Assembly: GCA_019925095.2 (NCBI GenBank)
Contig: CM034406.1
Location: 17,457,888 to 17,521,887, forward strand
Length of the DNA: 64,000 nucleotides
Direction: 5' to 3'
Source: Dendrolimus kikuchii
Lineage: Eukaryota; Arthropoda; Insecta; Lepidoptera; Lasiocampidae
Shown here: positions 25,001-34,801 of the stretch, in pieces
Layout of the letters: every line of letters begins with the position of its first letter
Numbering within the stretch: position 1 is the first letter of the stretch
The notes under the pieces: model-generated
What the model was told of the DNA's origin: nothing
Database searches by the model: none
Seen by the model: the letters and a program-made list of their open reading frames with translations, nothing else
Program-made: the position numbers and the translations under genes

Positions 25001-28000
25001 GAATACAACTCAAGGTTGTTATGGTGGCATACTCTAGTCCAGGGGTGGTAGCCATCCAGTCGGGCAAATATCCTACCACCTGGCTGGTTGGTCTACCTGT
25101 ACGTTTGTACCCATCAATCTTCCAGTTTTTGTGTCTAACCCATACATAATTAAATAAATATCTATATAAAAAAAATTGCAAGTAACTTTAACAATGCATA
25201 CTTTGTGTCACAGTTGTGTAGTATCATAATTAATTGCCCAGTTAACTTGTAAAATATTTTATATAATAATTTAATTTAACTATTTAATTGTATCATAATA
25301 ATTTAAATGCTACTATGATTTATGGTTATATGTATATCATATTTTTAATCGTGTGAAACTTGCCGCTGCTTAAGGGAATTACTACAATATAACAATGTTG
25401 TTAGATAATTACAGTAAGAATAATAGTGGTTCGCATAATATTGTTACGAGTGTGGGACTCGAATTAAAATGTCGTTGGAATTACAATAGAATTTATTAAA
25501 ACTATACCAACACGTTTAACATAGGTACAAATATAACTAGACGCAATAAGTCCCAATGTAATGCACAATTCAATAACACGCGCAAAGTCCGTCACTCGTC
25601 CGCTTGTCGAATGTACACGTCTTGCTTCTATCATAATCGTCGCTCGACTGCCAATCTCTCCGTTCGGGCATCCCTTTATACTCAGCTTACAATGTGTCAC
25701 GACCGGGTAAACAATAACTTCCACGAATCACACCTGCGCTTCTGTCGACGCAATTCCCAGGAAACATAATTCTGCACACCTGCATAATTATGCCTGCGAA
25801 CGGCCATAAACCAGTACGATAACAATAGGCTATTGTAAAATTGCAAATTTTAAACACGAAGTAAATAAAAGAACTCCAAATGCGGAGGGCCATGAAACTA
25901 TGTTTTATGGCCGGCCGGTGTCCTTCGTGAAATTTTGGCTAAGTTGTAACAATATTATATTGTTATGACCTTAATGCCGACAAAAGACAAATTCACACCT
26001 GCGTCTGTAGAAACACATTTTACTTACCTTTTTGGCATTTGGACTTCTTTTGTTTGTTTACTTTGTGTTTAAAATTTGTAATTAGAAAAACAGCCCATTG
26101 TGTATTGTAATCTTTTATGGTAGTCATTAGCCAGGTGTGATTCTAAGAAATTCAGTCCACGCGGGCGAGAGACATATTGTATCGGTGCAGTATAAAGCAA
26201 TGGCCTAATGGAGAGCACGGCAGCCTAGCGATAGCCACAAGCGAAGCAAGACGTTAGTGACGGACTTTGCGCGTGTGATTGAATCGTGCATTACGTTTGC
26301 ACTGGTTATAAGTGTGTATAGTTCTAATAAATTCTATAGTAATTTTAACGGCATTTTAATTCGAGTCCTGCAACTCGTAACAATTCCCGCGGGATTCCAG
26401 GGACACAAAATACTGCAGCATTTAAAATAGAATGTAAGCATTCATTGTAGTGAAAACTGTGGGAGTATGCTAATTTTTATGCACCCGAACAACTACAAAC
26501 CGCTCCGGACAAAAATTCCAGCGAGATAAAACTATTACACATTTTATTACATAAAATTTGCTATCGATTAGTAAAAAATTCACTTTGCAATTTGTTTTTT
26601 TTTTAGTCTAGCCATTTAAAATAATTCCCAGAAAAATTCGCGCGGGATTCACAGGATAAAAAGTAGCGCAGATTTTAAGTCTAAAATTTGCTGTCGATCA
26701 GCGAAAACCGCATGGAAATCGGCCTAGTAGTTTTTACGTGAATCCCGAACAAACAGACAAGAAATCTAAAAAAATTGCATCGTGTTCTCCATCGTTTATA
26801 TAGTGTATCCCAGTTCGTTTTTTTTTAATAGCTCCAATGTACAGACACGTCTTGTTTAGAATTTTATAATATTACAGATAATGCATCCAGTTTCCATTGT
26901 GGCTCAGTGTGATATTATTTGGGAAATAAATTGTGTGTTCCTTCCAAATGTTCATAAAATTACTGTTCACCCACTGTGTTGAATTTAATTTACATTTATA
27001 CGTGAAGCAAAAACTGTTCTCATTTTTACAAAAAATACGCGGACTATAAGTGTGCGAAATTTCATACTCCTGCGTATGAAATTTCGCACACTTACAGTTT
27101 ATATAGAGAAGGAGTGCAGAATGCTATTTTTTTTTTAATTATGCATAAAAAAGACATTACACACACTACCATGTATGTGACACACACACTCTTTTGTTTA
27201 TTGTTAAAGTCAAATTAATAGAGTAGCCTTGGCGAAATCTGTGATTATAAAAGTATATAGTCTTTGACAACAGAACCTTAAACATGTTCAAACTTATAAT
27301 TCAAATTAATTGCGATTACTAGTTATTATTATTGTTACTACTCCATTTCTTCATGTCACAATATTTTTGCTTTATTTCATATGACGGTAAATATATATTG
27401 ATGATTCCATACGCTAGGCTGGTGTGTACGACCCTAATCGCGTTCTGGGCGTCACGACTCTGGACGTGGTCCGCGCGGCGACCTTCATCGGCGAGATCAA
27501 CGGCGTTGACCCGCGCACGGTCCAGATCCCGGTGATCGGAGGCCACTCGGGCGTCACCATCATCCCGCTGCTGTCGCAGAGCCAGCCGGCGGTGAAGCTC
27601 ACAGACCAAGGCAAGATTGAAGCGTTGACGAAGAGGATCCAGGAGGCCGGTACCGAGGTCAGTACATTTTTGAAGTGAAACTTCTATATAGACGCGGGTA
27701 TTAGGATTTTTTCTGTCACGAAAAAGCGCTACGGCCGCGTGGAGAGGCGGCATAATTTTAGAGTAGACTATGGATGTTTTTTTTGGTTCCAGATCGAATT
27801 CAGTTTTTTTTGTTTGATAAAATAAAATATGTTTAATTAAAAAATGCATTCGTTAAAATGTACCTAACTTAACTAAATCATAATTTGCAGTAAACCTGCG
27901 AAACATCGGAATTTGTGCTAGGACACATAGTAGAAGTGAAACTTCAACAGACAAGTGGAAAAACGAATCGCAACAAAATTTTAACTTGTAGTTTTACGGG

Positions 28001-31000
28001 CAGATTGTTAATCTACAATTTGAAAACCTGCCCGTAAAGCTTGAAGTTAAAAAAAATTGCGATTCGTTTTGCCACTGGTCCGTTGCCATTCGTTTTTCCA
28101 CTTGTCCGTTGCAAATCGTTTTTCCACTTATCCGTTGCCATTCGTTTTTCCACTTGTCCGTTGCAATTCGTTTTTCCACTTATCCGTTGCCATTCGTTTT
28201 TCCACTTGTCCGTTGCAAATCGTTTTTCCACTTATCCGTTGCCATTCGTTTTTCCACTTGTCCGTTGCAATTCGTTTTTCCACTTATCCATTGCCATTCG
28301 TTTTTCCACTTGTTCGTTGCGATTCGCTTGTCCACTTGTCTGTTGAAGTTTCACTTTTACTATGTGTCCCAGAACACATTTCGATTTTTTTGTTTCTTGT
28401 CATCTATGAATGTAAGTCTGTCTAACAGATGAGTGGAAAATGTTTATAGTCAGTCAATATATATTTTTTTTTGTATGTGGAGGTTATTTTTCTGTGTGTG
28501 GTGCGTCGATGATGGTTACCCCGTTGGATAGGATGGCGCACCACAGCCGAGAGCCTATGGCTCAATCGCCCGAAAGGGGAATATAGAAGATGACGAATTG
28601 TACTCTCGTTGCATTTACTTGCTCTCTTTAGAAAGCAGCTGCTCATTTGTAAGACCTTTGGTGTTGCAAATGTCCATAGGCGATGGTAACCGCTTTCCAT
28701 CAGGTGGATATGGATATAATTAATTAATTTTTTTATTTTTCAGGTGGTAAAGGCTAAGGCTGGTGGTGGTTCTGCCACGCTTTCCATGGCCCACGCCGGC
28801 GCCCGTCTCACCGGATCTGTCCTCAGAGGGCTCAATGTAAGAAAAATATAATAATTATATTTTAATATGGCTTTAAGCAGTTTCAAATAAATTCATTTTT
28901 TTAAATCTTAGAATAATTGTAATGATTTTTAACTTAATAACTTACAACCACTTTGAAGTAAAGTTTTTATATAATTTTACTTGGATCTCAAGTATAAGTG
29001 ATTTATTATAGAACTTGGTCGTATGAGTGGTGTTTCCAGATTCATGTTCAAATTCAAATTAATTTAAAATGCGTTCAACTTGGGCAACATAGCAAAGTCG
29101 TGGCAGCGTAATGGCTAGCGCACGCGTCCTAAGCTCAAAGGGCGCGGGTTCGATCCTAGCCGGATCGCATGCACCATTTAGGCAGTTTTCTGACCTAATG
29201 TGAATATTGTTACGATTACCACGTGCTAACAACGGTGAAGGAAAACATCGTGATGCAACCCGCACATCGAGATAACCGATGTGTCAAACTTGCCAAGCCG
29301 TCTTGGACAAGCGTAGTGGGTATACTGCCCGTTCCCCTATGACGAGGAGGCTCGAGCTCAACAGTGGGACATTTATGGGCTGCTATTATTCAAGTATTTT
29401 ATTTATATATATATATATTTTAATTTTAAAAGGATACATGAACTAGATAAAAGCCAAATCAATTGAAATATTTTTTTATCTATGTCTATATCTCATAAAC
29501 GTCTCGCTTTCGCTTGCACGAGTGTACAAAATTATGATTTCATAATTAGTTTCTACAAATAATAGGCGTCGAATAGCACATTTATTAATTGTTTCAACAG
29601 TATTCCAAATTATTTCTACATATATATTTTTTTATGAATAATGCATCTTAGTGATACACCATTAAAATTACAATCTAATCTAGGAAATAAGACTAATGAG
29701 TAATTTATATCTGACCTAAAATAACTAGATATAACTTTAACAAAGAATGTGTCCAATAACTTGTATTGTCTTTATTAAGGAGAAGACACTTTGTTCATGT
29801 GTTCTTTGTTAATGCTTAGCAGATAGCACTACACTTTATTATTATGAGAGTATTATAACACTAACTCAAATGGTTTTGTCCTTTTGAGTCTTCAGTCATT
29901 TCTATAATGATATTTTAAAATTAAGATGATAAGATGGTATTTTAACACCAGATTTTGTTTATTGATTAATGTTCAATTTTTTTATATAGCTTCGCATGGT
30001 TACTGGATATGGCTGGTGTTTAAAATAGTTTTAATGATCATCAAAAATATTTTCGGTTTCAGCTAAATTTCATTATACTCTAATAAGGCCTTTGAATTTA
30101 AAACACATAATTAAATTTTTTAAGTTGATTTATTTACTTATAAATACAGTGTGAACTCTATATAACGACACTAAAGGGACTACATTTTATGGCGTTATAG
30201 AGTTGTCGTTAAATGGAGAGTCTGTTATTTTTATCTGACGTCTTTTGCTGCACCAGAAATTTCGGTATGCCGATAGTCGAGTTTATTATGGGCTAGGATA
30301 GTAAAGCGATAAAAGAACGGACACAGCTGCGCGCTGGTACCGGTGGTTCGGGCATGTGGAAAGAATGCATGATGAATGAATGACTAAACAGATATACAAT
30401 GCAAAAGTGGATGGATGCAGAAGTCGTGGAAGGCCACGACACACCTTCCATGATCGAATTGATCGTGTACTAGCAGAAGGTGATGTCAGGAGCCTTAAGA
30501 ACAGACGAGCGTGCATGACAAGAGTTATGAATGTCAAAGAAGCAAGTGAGGTGTGTAAGAATATGCCTAAATGGCGCTCTGTTGTCCGTGCCTACCCCGC
30601 AAGAGAACTGGCGTGAAGTTATGTATGTATGTATGTACAGCTGCGCGCGCAGCTTTTACTATTTTTGGCAACTTAAAAGGTACTTTTTATTACTTAATTG
30701 TTGTCGTTATTGAGAGTGGGCGTAATGCTATATAGATTGTATCATAGTATGGACGACAAGCTAAAACAACCAAAGCCAAGTAATTTCGACGCTTAAGGGA
30801 GTTTGTCCTTAAATCGAGTGACGTTACATGGAGTTTACACTGTAATTAAAGTAAATAAAAGAGTTAAATGTCAAGTGGAGGATACATGTTCTAGCTTTTC
30901 TTCAAGCCATATTAAATTTTTCAGGGCGAATCAAATGTGATCGAATGCGCATATGTGAAATCGAGCCTAACAGAGGCTACTTACTTCGCGAACCCACTGG

Positions 31001-31134
31001 TCTTGGGCAAGAACGGCGTAGAAAAGAACCTGGGCTACGGAAAACTCAATGCATACGAACAAGGACTCCTGAAGGCCGCCATCCCTGAACTCCTCAAGAA
31101 CATCAAGACTGGTGAAGATTTTGCCAAAAAGTAA
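18993..31134 (+). CDS. Mdh2: Mdh2, mitochondrial malate dehydrogenase (complete gene, 6 exons)
   Basis: NAD-dependent malate dehydrogenase (malate + NAD+ to oxaloacetate + NADH) of the mitochondrial matrix, in the TCA cycle and malate-aspartate shuttle. Six exons join in phase to 1029 nt, 342 residues plus stop, close to the usual length of about 336-340. The first 26 residues are Arg/Lys/Ala/Ser-rich with no acidic residue, typical of a mitochondrial targeting peptide. Seen: the NAD-binding glycine motif GASGGIG at 35-41, substrate arginines in VPRKPGMTR (109, 115) and at R181, ITNPVNS at 145-151, and the catalytic pair D178 and H205. The targeting peptide and NPVNS context separate it from cytosolic MDH1. 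The gene diverges from Vps45 about 2.7 kb away. Introns 2, 3 and 5 are repeat-rich, yet every active-site residue is kept. Confidence 0.97.
19186..19396 (+). CDS. Mdh2: Mdh2 exon 2 (NAD-binding)
   Basis: 211 nt, residues 27-96 plus one base, from [16 protein letters not shown] to EELSAAIK. The acceptor is TTTTAG and the donor GTAAGA (phase 1). It holds the Rossmann glycine motif. Confidence 0.96.
19397..21300. other. Mdh2 intron 2, left part: nothing recognised
   Basis: AT-rich sequence with only short ORFs and no clear repeat match inside the window. Confidence 0.5.
21310..21425 (+). repeat. LINE 3' end, family B (partial, copy 3)
   Basis: Diverged fragment containing CTTATTGCAAACCTGGCAAA and GGACGTTTGCAACACCAGG. 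Confidence 0.5.
21480..21589 (+). mobile_element. LINE 3' end, (TACA)n family (copy 4)
   Basis: 110 bp, starting AATGTCAAAGAAGCAAGTGA and ending in a (TGTA)n tail. Flanked by AAATAGGAGGCA at 21468..21479 and 21590..21601. Confidence 0.85.
21690..21850 (+). repeat. Dispersed repeat D (copy 2)
   Basis: Matches 1240-1400 with short deletions. Lies 130 bp before Mdh2 exon 3. Confidence 0.6.
21984..22180 (+). CDS. Mdh2: Mdh2 exon 3 (substrate arginines)
   Basis: 197 nt, completing codon 97 and encoding [18 protein letters not shown] through ITNPVNS to LKK (162). The acceptor is CCCACAG and the donor GTGAGT. Codon 97 reads Asp, where many relatives have Gly. Confidence 0.95.
22565..22886 (+). mobile_element. 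RTE-type LINE 3' fragment (copy 2)
   Basis: An open stretch reads [20 protein letters not shown] and [20 protein letters not shown], homologous to the fragment at 14865. In Mdh2 intron 3. Confidence 0.65.
23467..23710 (+). repeat. Inverted repeat partner of 27047-27275
   Basis: About 240 bp containing CACAGATTTCGCCAACG and CTGTGCGAAATTTCATATTC. An inverted, diverged copy lies 3.4 kb away in the same Mdh2 intron. Confidence 0.6.
23880..24095 (-). repeat. Dispersed repeat D (copy 3)
   Basis: Inverted copy in Mdh2 intron 3, containing CTCAAAAGGCCACATTTGAC and GTTCCCGCCAAAAACTCCG. Confidence 0.6.
24368..24672 (+). repeat. LINE 3' end, family B (copy 4, diverged)
   Basis: Poly(T) then TTATTGCTGGAGTACAGCAA and GCCTATAGAGATTTGCAACA. 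Older than the neighbouring copy 5. Confidence 0.6.
24850..25092 (+). mobile_element. LINE 3' end, family B (copy 5)
   Basis: Well preserved from TTATTGCATGAGTTCAGCAG to CCTACCACCTGGCTG; truncated beyond. Confidence 0.7.
25442..25951 (-). mobile_element. Solo LTR of a retrotransposon (minus)
   Basis: 510 bp with TG..CA ends (TGTTACGAG and TTGTAACA on the plus strand), flanked by the 4-bp direct repeat ATAT at 25438..25441 and 25952..25955. In the minus sense it has a GTATAAAG box and an AATAAA signal. No internal retrotransposon genes, so it is a solo LTR. Confidence 0.8.
25961..26382 (+). mobile_element. Second, diverged solo LTR (inverted)
   Basis: 422 bp, TGTTATGACC to CTCGTAACA, related to the LTR at 25442 but in the opposite sense (shared GTGTTTAAAATTTG, GTATAAAG, AATAAATTCTAT and CATTTTAATTCGAGTC). 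The target duplication is not clear. Confidence 0.7.
26480..26765. repeat. Repeat resembling Lep1-type Helitron
   Basis: Contains TTCGCGCGGGATTCACAGGA and GTAGTTTTTACGTGAATCCC, shared with 60415-60735. Class tentative. Confidence 0.45.
27047..27275 (-). repeat. Inverted repeat with a 21-bp palindrome at its edge
   Basis: Inverted copy of 23467-23710. At its start, TAAGTGTGCGAAATTTCATA plus C (27047-27067) is mirrored at 27074-27094 across a 6-bp loop. Confidence 0.65.
27418..27657 (+). CDS. Mdh2: Mdh2 exon 4 (catalytic Asp/His)
   Basis: 240 nt, 80 codons (163-242), from [20 protein letters not shown] through PVIGGHSGV to QEAGTE. It contains D178, R181 and H205. The acceptor is TACGCTAG and the donor GTCAGT. 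A dispersed repeat begins about 13 bp after the donor. Confidence 0.96.
27671..28420. mobile_element. Family H inverted-repeat element (copy 1)
   Basis: Block shared with 37270-37700. It includes GAAGTGAAACTTCTATATAG and a subelement at 27921..28369, bounded by inverted arms GGACACATAGTAGAAGTG / CACTTTTACTATGTGTCC, that holds a minisatellite. It begins about 13 bp after the Mdh2 exon 4 donor. Confidence 0.7.
28070..28335. repeat. 26-bp minisatellite inside family H
   Basis: About 10 units of CGTTTTTCCACTTGTCCGTT plus GCAAAT, with variants alternating (TTGTCC / TTATCC, GCAAAT / GCCATT) and suggesting a 52-bp higher-order unit. Copy 2 at 37493 has only about two units. Confidence 0.9.
28490..28706 (-). 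repeat. LINE 3' end, family B (copy 6, diverged)
   Basis: Minus-strand tail TTTGGTGTTGCAAATGTCCA then TAGGCGATGGTAACCGC; the left part differs from the other copies. It ends 37 bp before Mdh2 exon 5. Confidence 0.55.
28744..28836 (+). CDS. Mdh2: Mdh2 exon 5
   Basis: 93 nt, 31 codons (243-273): [20 protein letters not shown] onward to LRGLN. The acceptor is TTTTTCAG and the donor GTAAGA. Found by family continuity. Confidence 0.95.
29045..29395 (+). mobile_element. tRNA-derived SINE (copy 2)
   Basis: A-box-like GTGGCAGCGTAATGGCTAGC, B-box GGTTCGATCC, then CACGTGCTAACAACGGTGAA and GGGACATTTATGGGCTGC. In Mdh2 intron 5. Not a true tRNA gene: no acceptor stem or anticodon arm could be built. Confidence 0.75.
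30147..30842. mobile_element. pogo/Tigger-like TIR element with nested LINE
   Basis: Ends CAGTGTGAACTCTATATAAC and GTTACATGGAGTTTACACTG with flanking TA on both sides. Split by the LINE at 30335..30636. No transposase. Confidence 0.7.
30335..30636 (+). mobile_element. LINE 3' end, (TACA)n family (copy 5), nested
   Basis: 302 bp, flanked by ACAGCTGCGCGC at 30323..30334 and 30637..30648, inside the pogo-like element. Encodes [20 protein letters not shown] and [10 protein letters not shown] at the end. Confidence 0.88.
30925..31134 (+). CDS. Mdh2: Mdh2 exon 6 (stop codon)
   Basis: 210 nt, residues 274-342 plus TAA, from [13 protein letters not shown] to TGEDFAKK. The acceptor is TTTTTCAG. The first in-frame ATG inside it is not a start. 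Confidence 0.96.
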   Translation, partial: GESNVIECAYVKSSLTEATYFANPLVLGKNGVEKNLGYGKLNAYEQGLLKAAIPELLKNIKTGEDFAKK

Positions 31135-31281
31135 ACTGTTCAAAAACGTGATATGCCAAGGGAACGTTGGAAAAATTGTGTAATAATAACAGGGATTGTC
31201 ATGATTGTATTTAAACCGGATTACTGTCATGACACATGTCAATGTCAAACTGTCAACATTTTTAGCTCAAGTACTTATTAA

Positions 31282-31543
31282 GGGCGTTCCATTTGTAGCT
31301 CACAACGCCCAAAGTGCTCAGTTAGCCGTTCCACAAGGTGACCGCGATCGTTGTGGTGGTAGCGAAAACGTCACTAATGATGTCATCATTTTCGATTACA
31401 CAACGCTCACAACGACCCATGTCAAGAAGTGGGTCGAATAGCCGTTCCACTTGGGTTTACGATTGTAACGCCGGCTAGCAAGTGGAACGGGATAAATCAC
31501 GGTCCTGAACGTCGTCGTTGTGAGTCCCTAATGGAACGTAGCC
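31282..31543 (+). mobile_element. Family A TIR element (copy 4)
   Basis: Both ends present (GGGCGTTCCATTTGTAGCTC and CTAATGGAACGTAGCC). It starts 148 bp after the Mdh2 stop, so it may be transcribed as 3' UTR. Confidence 0.75.
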
Positions 31544-31985
31544 ATTAATTTAAAAAAGTATATTAATTATTTATTCTTTATAAATTATTGTCACTTCCAA
31601 TTGCTAATTCAAATTTCGAACAATCAGATGGCTTTATCAAAAGCATTCCTAAAACTTTGCACATGCGCCAGTCATGCGTACTCTAAAGCCGAGGCCATGC
31701 ATCGGATTCAAGTCTGCGTCCAAGCTTGGTTCCAATATGAAATGGCCAATATTGCACCCAATTACTGGCTGAAGCCTGGCACACATTGGTGTATTGGTCC
31801 CAATACGTGACAATCACGTTAGTGCAAATATGAGTTTTGACCAATGTGTGGCTGCAGTGTAACAATATCGCAATGGAATTTTCCTAAAATGTCCTTTTTA
31901 TTGATAAGTAATATAATAATTTAAAAAAAAAAATCTTCTGTAACTTAAAATGTTGTAGGTATTTTTAACATTTTGAAAGACGATC

Positions 31986-31991
31986 AATAAA
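31986..31991 (+). terminator. candidate poly(A) signal for Mdh2
   Basis: AATAAA about 850 nt after the stop, with another at 32180. No AATAAA or ATTAAA was seen closer. If this one is used, the 3' UTR includes the TIR element at 31282..31543. Confidence 0.4.
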
Positions 31992-33298
31992 TGTGAAGTC
32001 CATATTTTTATTGGTCTTAACTAGCTCTATATTAAGGCTTGTAAAATATATCCATATGTGAATAGTTTACTAATTTTGATGAATTTAATCAATTCTTATT
32101 GTTATGTATAGCAGTATATAGTAAACTATTTACCAATTTGATCCAATTTACTTCATAATTGAGTTTAATTTTACAAAAGAATAAAGCTAGTTTTAAATTT
32201 AGGACATTTCCATTGAGATAATGTATAAATAACAATTATTTTCTCTCTTATTGAAGAAAGAAAAAGATTGTACTCTATTGAAAGGCGGTTTCTCGAACTA
32301 TCTAGGTTTGCTTTTATCTATGGATCTAAAGACATCAGCAATGGACATTTCCCAATAGACACAAAATATGAGAATCTAAAATAAAAGATCAAAATTTGAC
32401 AGCTGATACAAGTTTACTTATTCTATGAACCAATGTTACCAGGTAGGAAAAACTAAAACCTTACAAGATTTTTTTTTTTAAATTGGCCATATTAGCGAAC
32501 ACAAAATACCACATAATAATACAATTTTCACGTTCCCAAGGTAATTATTGTAGGCAATTGGTTAGGTGTAAAATGTTAAACAAAAATATTGAAATTAAAA
32601 ACCCTTAATAATCCCATTTAGGTTCATTGTTAGTCATTTATTCATGGAATAGTGCATTTTTATTTATTGTTTTTATAGTTATATAAATATAATTTTATTT
32701 TTATAAAAAAATCGGATATCTCCTAATTATGATATGTTTAAGTAAGTAATGGGAACGAACTGAAAGTAGGTCGTATTGCTACAAAATGTTGCCAGTTTTA
32801 AAAATATAGGGGCATTTTAAACATGGATGTCCACAAAAAACGCAAATATAATTTGTCGTTTAAAAATGTCTCATTACTTACTATGATACCAATGAAAACA
32901 GTAATAATACCTCAAGATCTTTTTCAAATAAATTGATTATTAAGTACCCTACCAAAGTTGCCAGATGTGTATTTGTGAGAGTATGTGAATTGTTTGTAGT
33001 GACTTTTTTGAAATGTTGCGAATTATACTAAAGTACCATTAATATTTTGTTTCATTTTATAACCTCGGAAAGTTTTTGAGCATCTTTGACCTATATTAAG
33101 CGATACTTATAAAACACGCTAACCCGTTTATTAAGTCAATTTATTTACATAACAGAACCCATCCATCCCATAAGATAAATACTTATTCACGAAAAATAAA
33201 GTGCTTTATACACTTTCGGTTTTGACCGAATTTATCGAACGTCATGACTTTAATGTTTTCTTACGAAGGTAGCAGACGCACTGAAGGACGGCCTACAT
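31992..33298. other. Intergenic AT-rich stretch, nothing recognised
   Basis: No gene and no repeat with a partner in the window was identified. Confidence 0.4.
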
Positions 33299-33401
33299 AG
33301 GGCGCGTTCCTCTAGTACCTCACTACGCCCAAAATGCTCCATTAGCCGTCCCACATAACGACCACGGTCGTTTTGGACGTGGCGAAATCTGTTTCTAATG
33401 T
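33299..33401 (+). mobile_element. Family A TIR element (copy 5, truncated)
   Basis: Only the left 100 bp (GCGCGTTCCTCTAGTACCTC to GGCGAAATCTGTTTCTAATG) remain. It is followed by a repeat resembling Lep1. Confidence 0.6.
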
Positions 33402-33404
33402 AAA

Positions 33405-33596
33405 AATAAAAGTTTTTTGCATATGAAAGTATATACGGTACTTATATAAAAATATATTTTTTTATTAATCTCTAAATCGGCTTGACCAATTTTGACAGGA
33501 CTTTTACTGGCAGATAGCTGATGTTATAAGGAGTAAGGCTTTTTGCTTTCGCGTAAAAATATCCACGCGGACGAAGTCACGGGCACAGGCTAGTAG
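33405..33596. repeat. Repeat resembling Lep1-type Helitron
   Basis: Ends with ATCCACGCGGACGAAGTCAC and GGGCACAGGCTAGTAGTAT, a phrase common in lepidopteran dispersed repeats. Confidence 0.5.
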
Positions 33597-34689
33597 TATT
33601 CATTGCAAGAAATATTTTGTTATAGGATGTATAATAGAGTAGACAAATAGAAATTATTTGCGATATCAGATTTTATTTTCTGTTTGTTATTTTTTTTTAA
33701 ATGTCACAAGAGTGAGGATATATTGAATTATAAATGTAATATAACTTTAGTATACCTTTATTCAATATTTTAAAATTAAATATTACAGCTTATTGATAAC
33801 ATTAAATATTTTTAAAACTATAGGTATAGTCTATCTTCGAAATCTCGTCAGCAGGCCACATAAATTGTTGTAAACACGTAAATGTGTGTTATTCTCAAAT
33901 ATTTCGATATAAATCTCTACCATGAGAAGCAGAAGGTACGCCGAGAATACGGTCACTCCAGTCCATGCCCTAGAGTTTGGATTGCTGTAACTGAAACGGG
34001 GGCTTCTTTCCATTCTTCAAATTTGTTTACTGGCAACACTATTATGTAGTACTTTGAACTTAAGCCTTGCACGTTGTAGCAGGATCCGTAGAACATTCAC
34101 GAAAAAGCTCTTTTATAATATTTAATAGTTTTCGCAGATTTTTGGAAGTCTTAATAAAGATCGTTGCCTTTTCATTATACATTCCAACGTGAATAGGTTG
34201 ACTATACTTAGGTAATTGAAATTCACAGCTCCGTAGATTAAAATAAATTTTAACGAATTAGTTGTAAATCACTTAATGCTTGTTATATACTACTTTATAC
34301 TAATCACTGATACGTACTTATGTAGATACACTTTCTGTAGTCTTGTTTATTAAAGGTTTATATTGATACCCTTTTATTCATAAATAGTTATAACAAGTTT
34401 ACAATTACAGAATGCGTTTACAAATAAAGCACTTCATTATAGCACTTTTTTATTAACGAGCTTATAAATAAATCTTGTATAACTATTAGGAATAACATGG
34501 TGAACGTTCACAATGTTAACAGGCGTCTTGAAAAACCGCAGTAGGTATATCTTCTATGCACAAATTTATAACTAAATGTTTTGTTTAACCAACTTCGTTT
34601 AGTTTGCCATATGACTAGCATAAAATTAGCGAACATATTGGCACTGATTCAATTTTATTTATAATGTTTGAAATTACCTGTTTTTAAAT

Positions 34690-34789
34690 CGGGCAAAGAC
34701 ATTTATTTATTTTTAACGAGGGGAAAATCCGATTGTAGTCTGCACCGTGGGGCAAAGGCGGTGGGAGCGTGTGGGTTCGCCACGTCGAG
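34690..34789 (-). repeat. Retroelement fragment, 3' part
   Basis: Together with 35588-35910 this was one element before the LINE at 34802 split it. On the minus strand 35588-35910 encodes an open stretch with VRGMVGLYIRDWQKTKEHWD, class unknown. Confidence 0.4.
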
Positions 34790-34801
34790 GTGGTAATAAC
34801 A

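Noticed and set aside
28070..28335. CRISPR-like array
   Set aside because: Units follow each other with no unique spacers and the genome is eukaryotic; this is a minisatellite.
28041..28432. Three overlapping ORFs rich in PLVRC-type repeats
   Set aside because: Translations of the 26-bp minisatellite in different frames; they lie in Mdh2 intron 4.
29085..29170. tRNA gene
   Set aside because: A- and B-box-like motifs are present, but no cloverleaf can be drawn and the same block recurs with a SINE body at 11876 and 49165.
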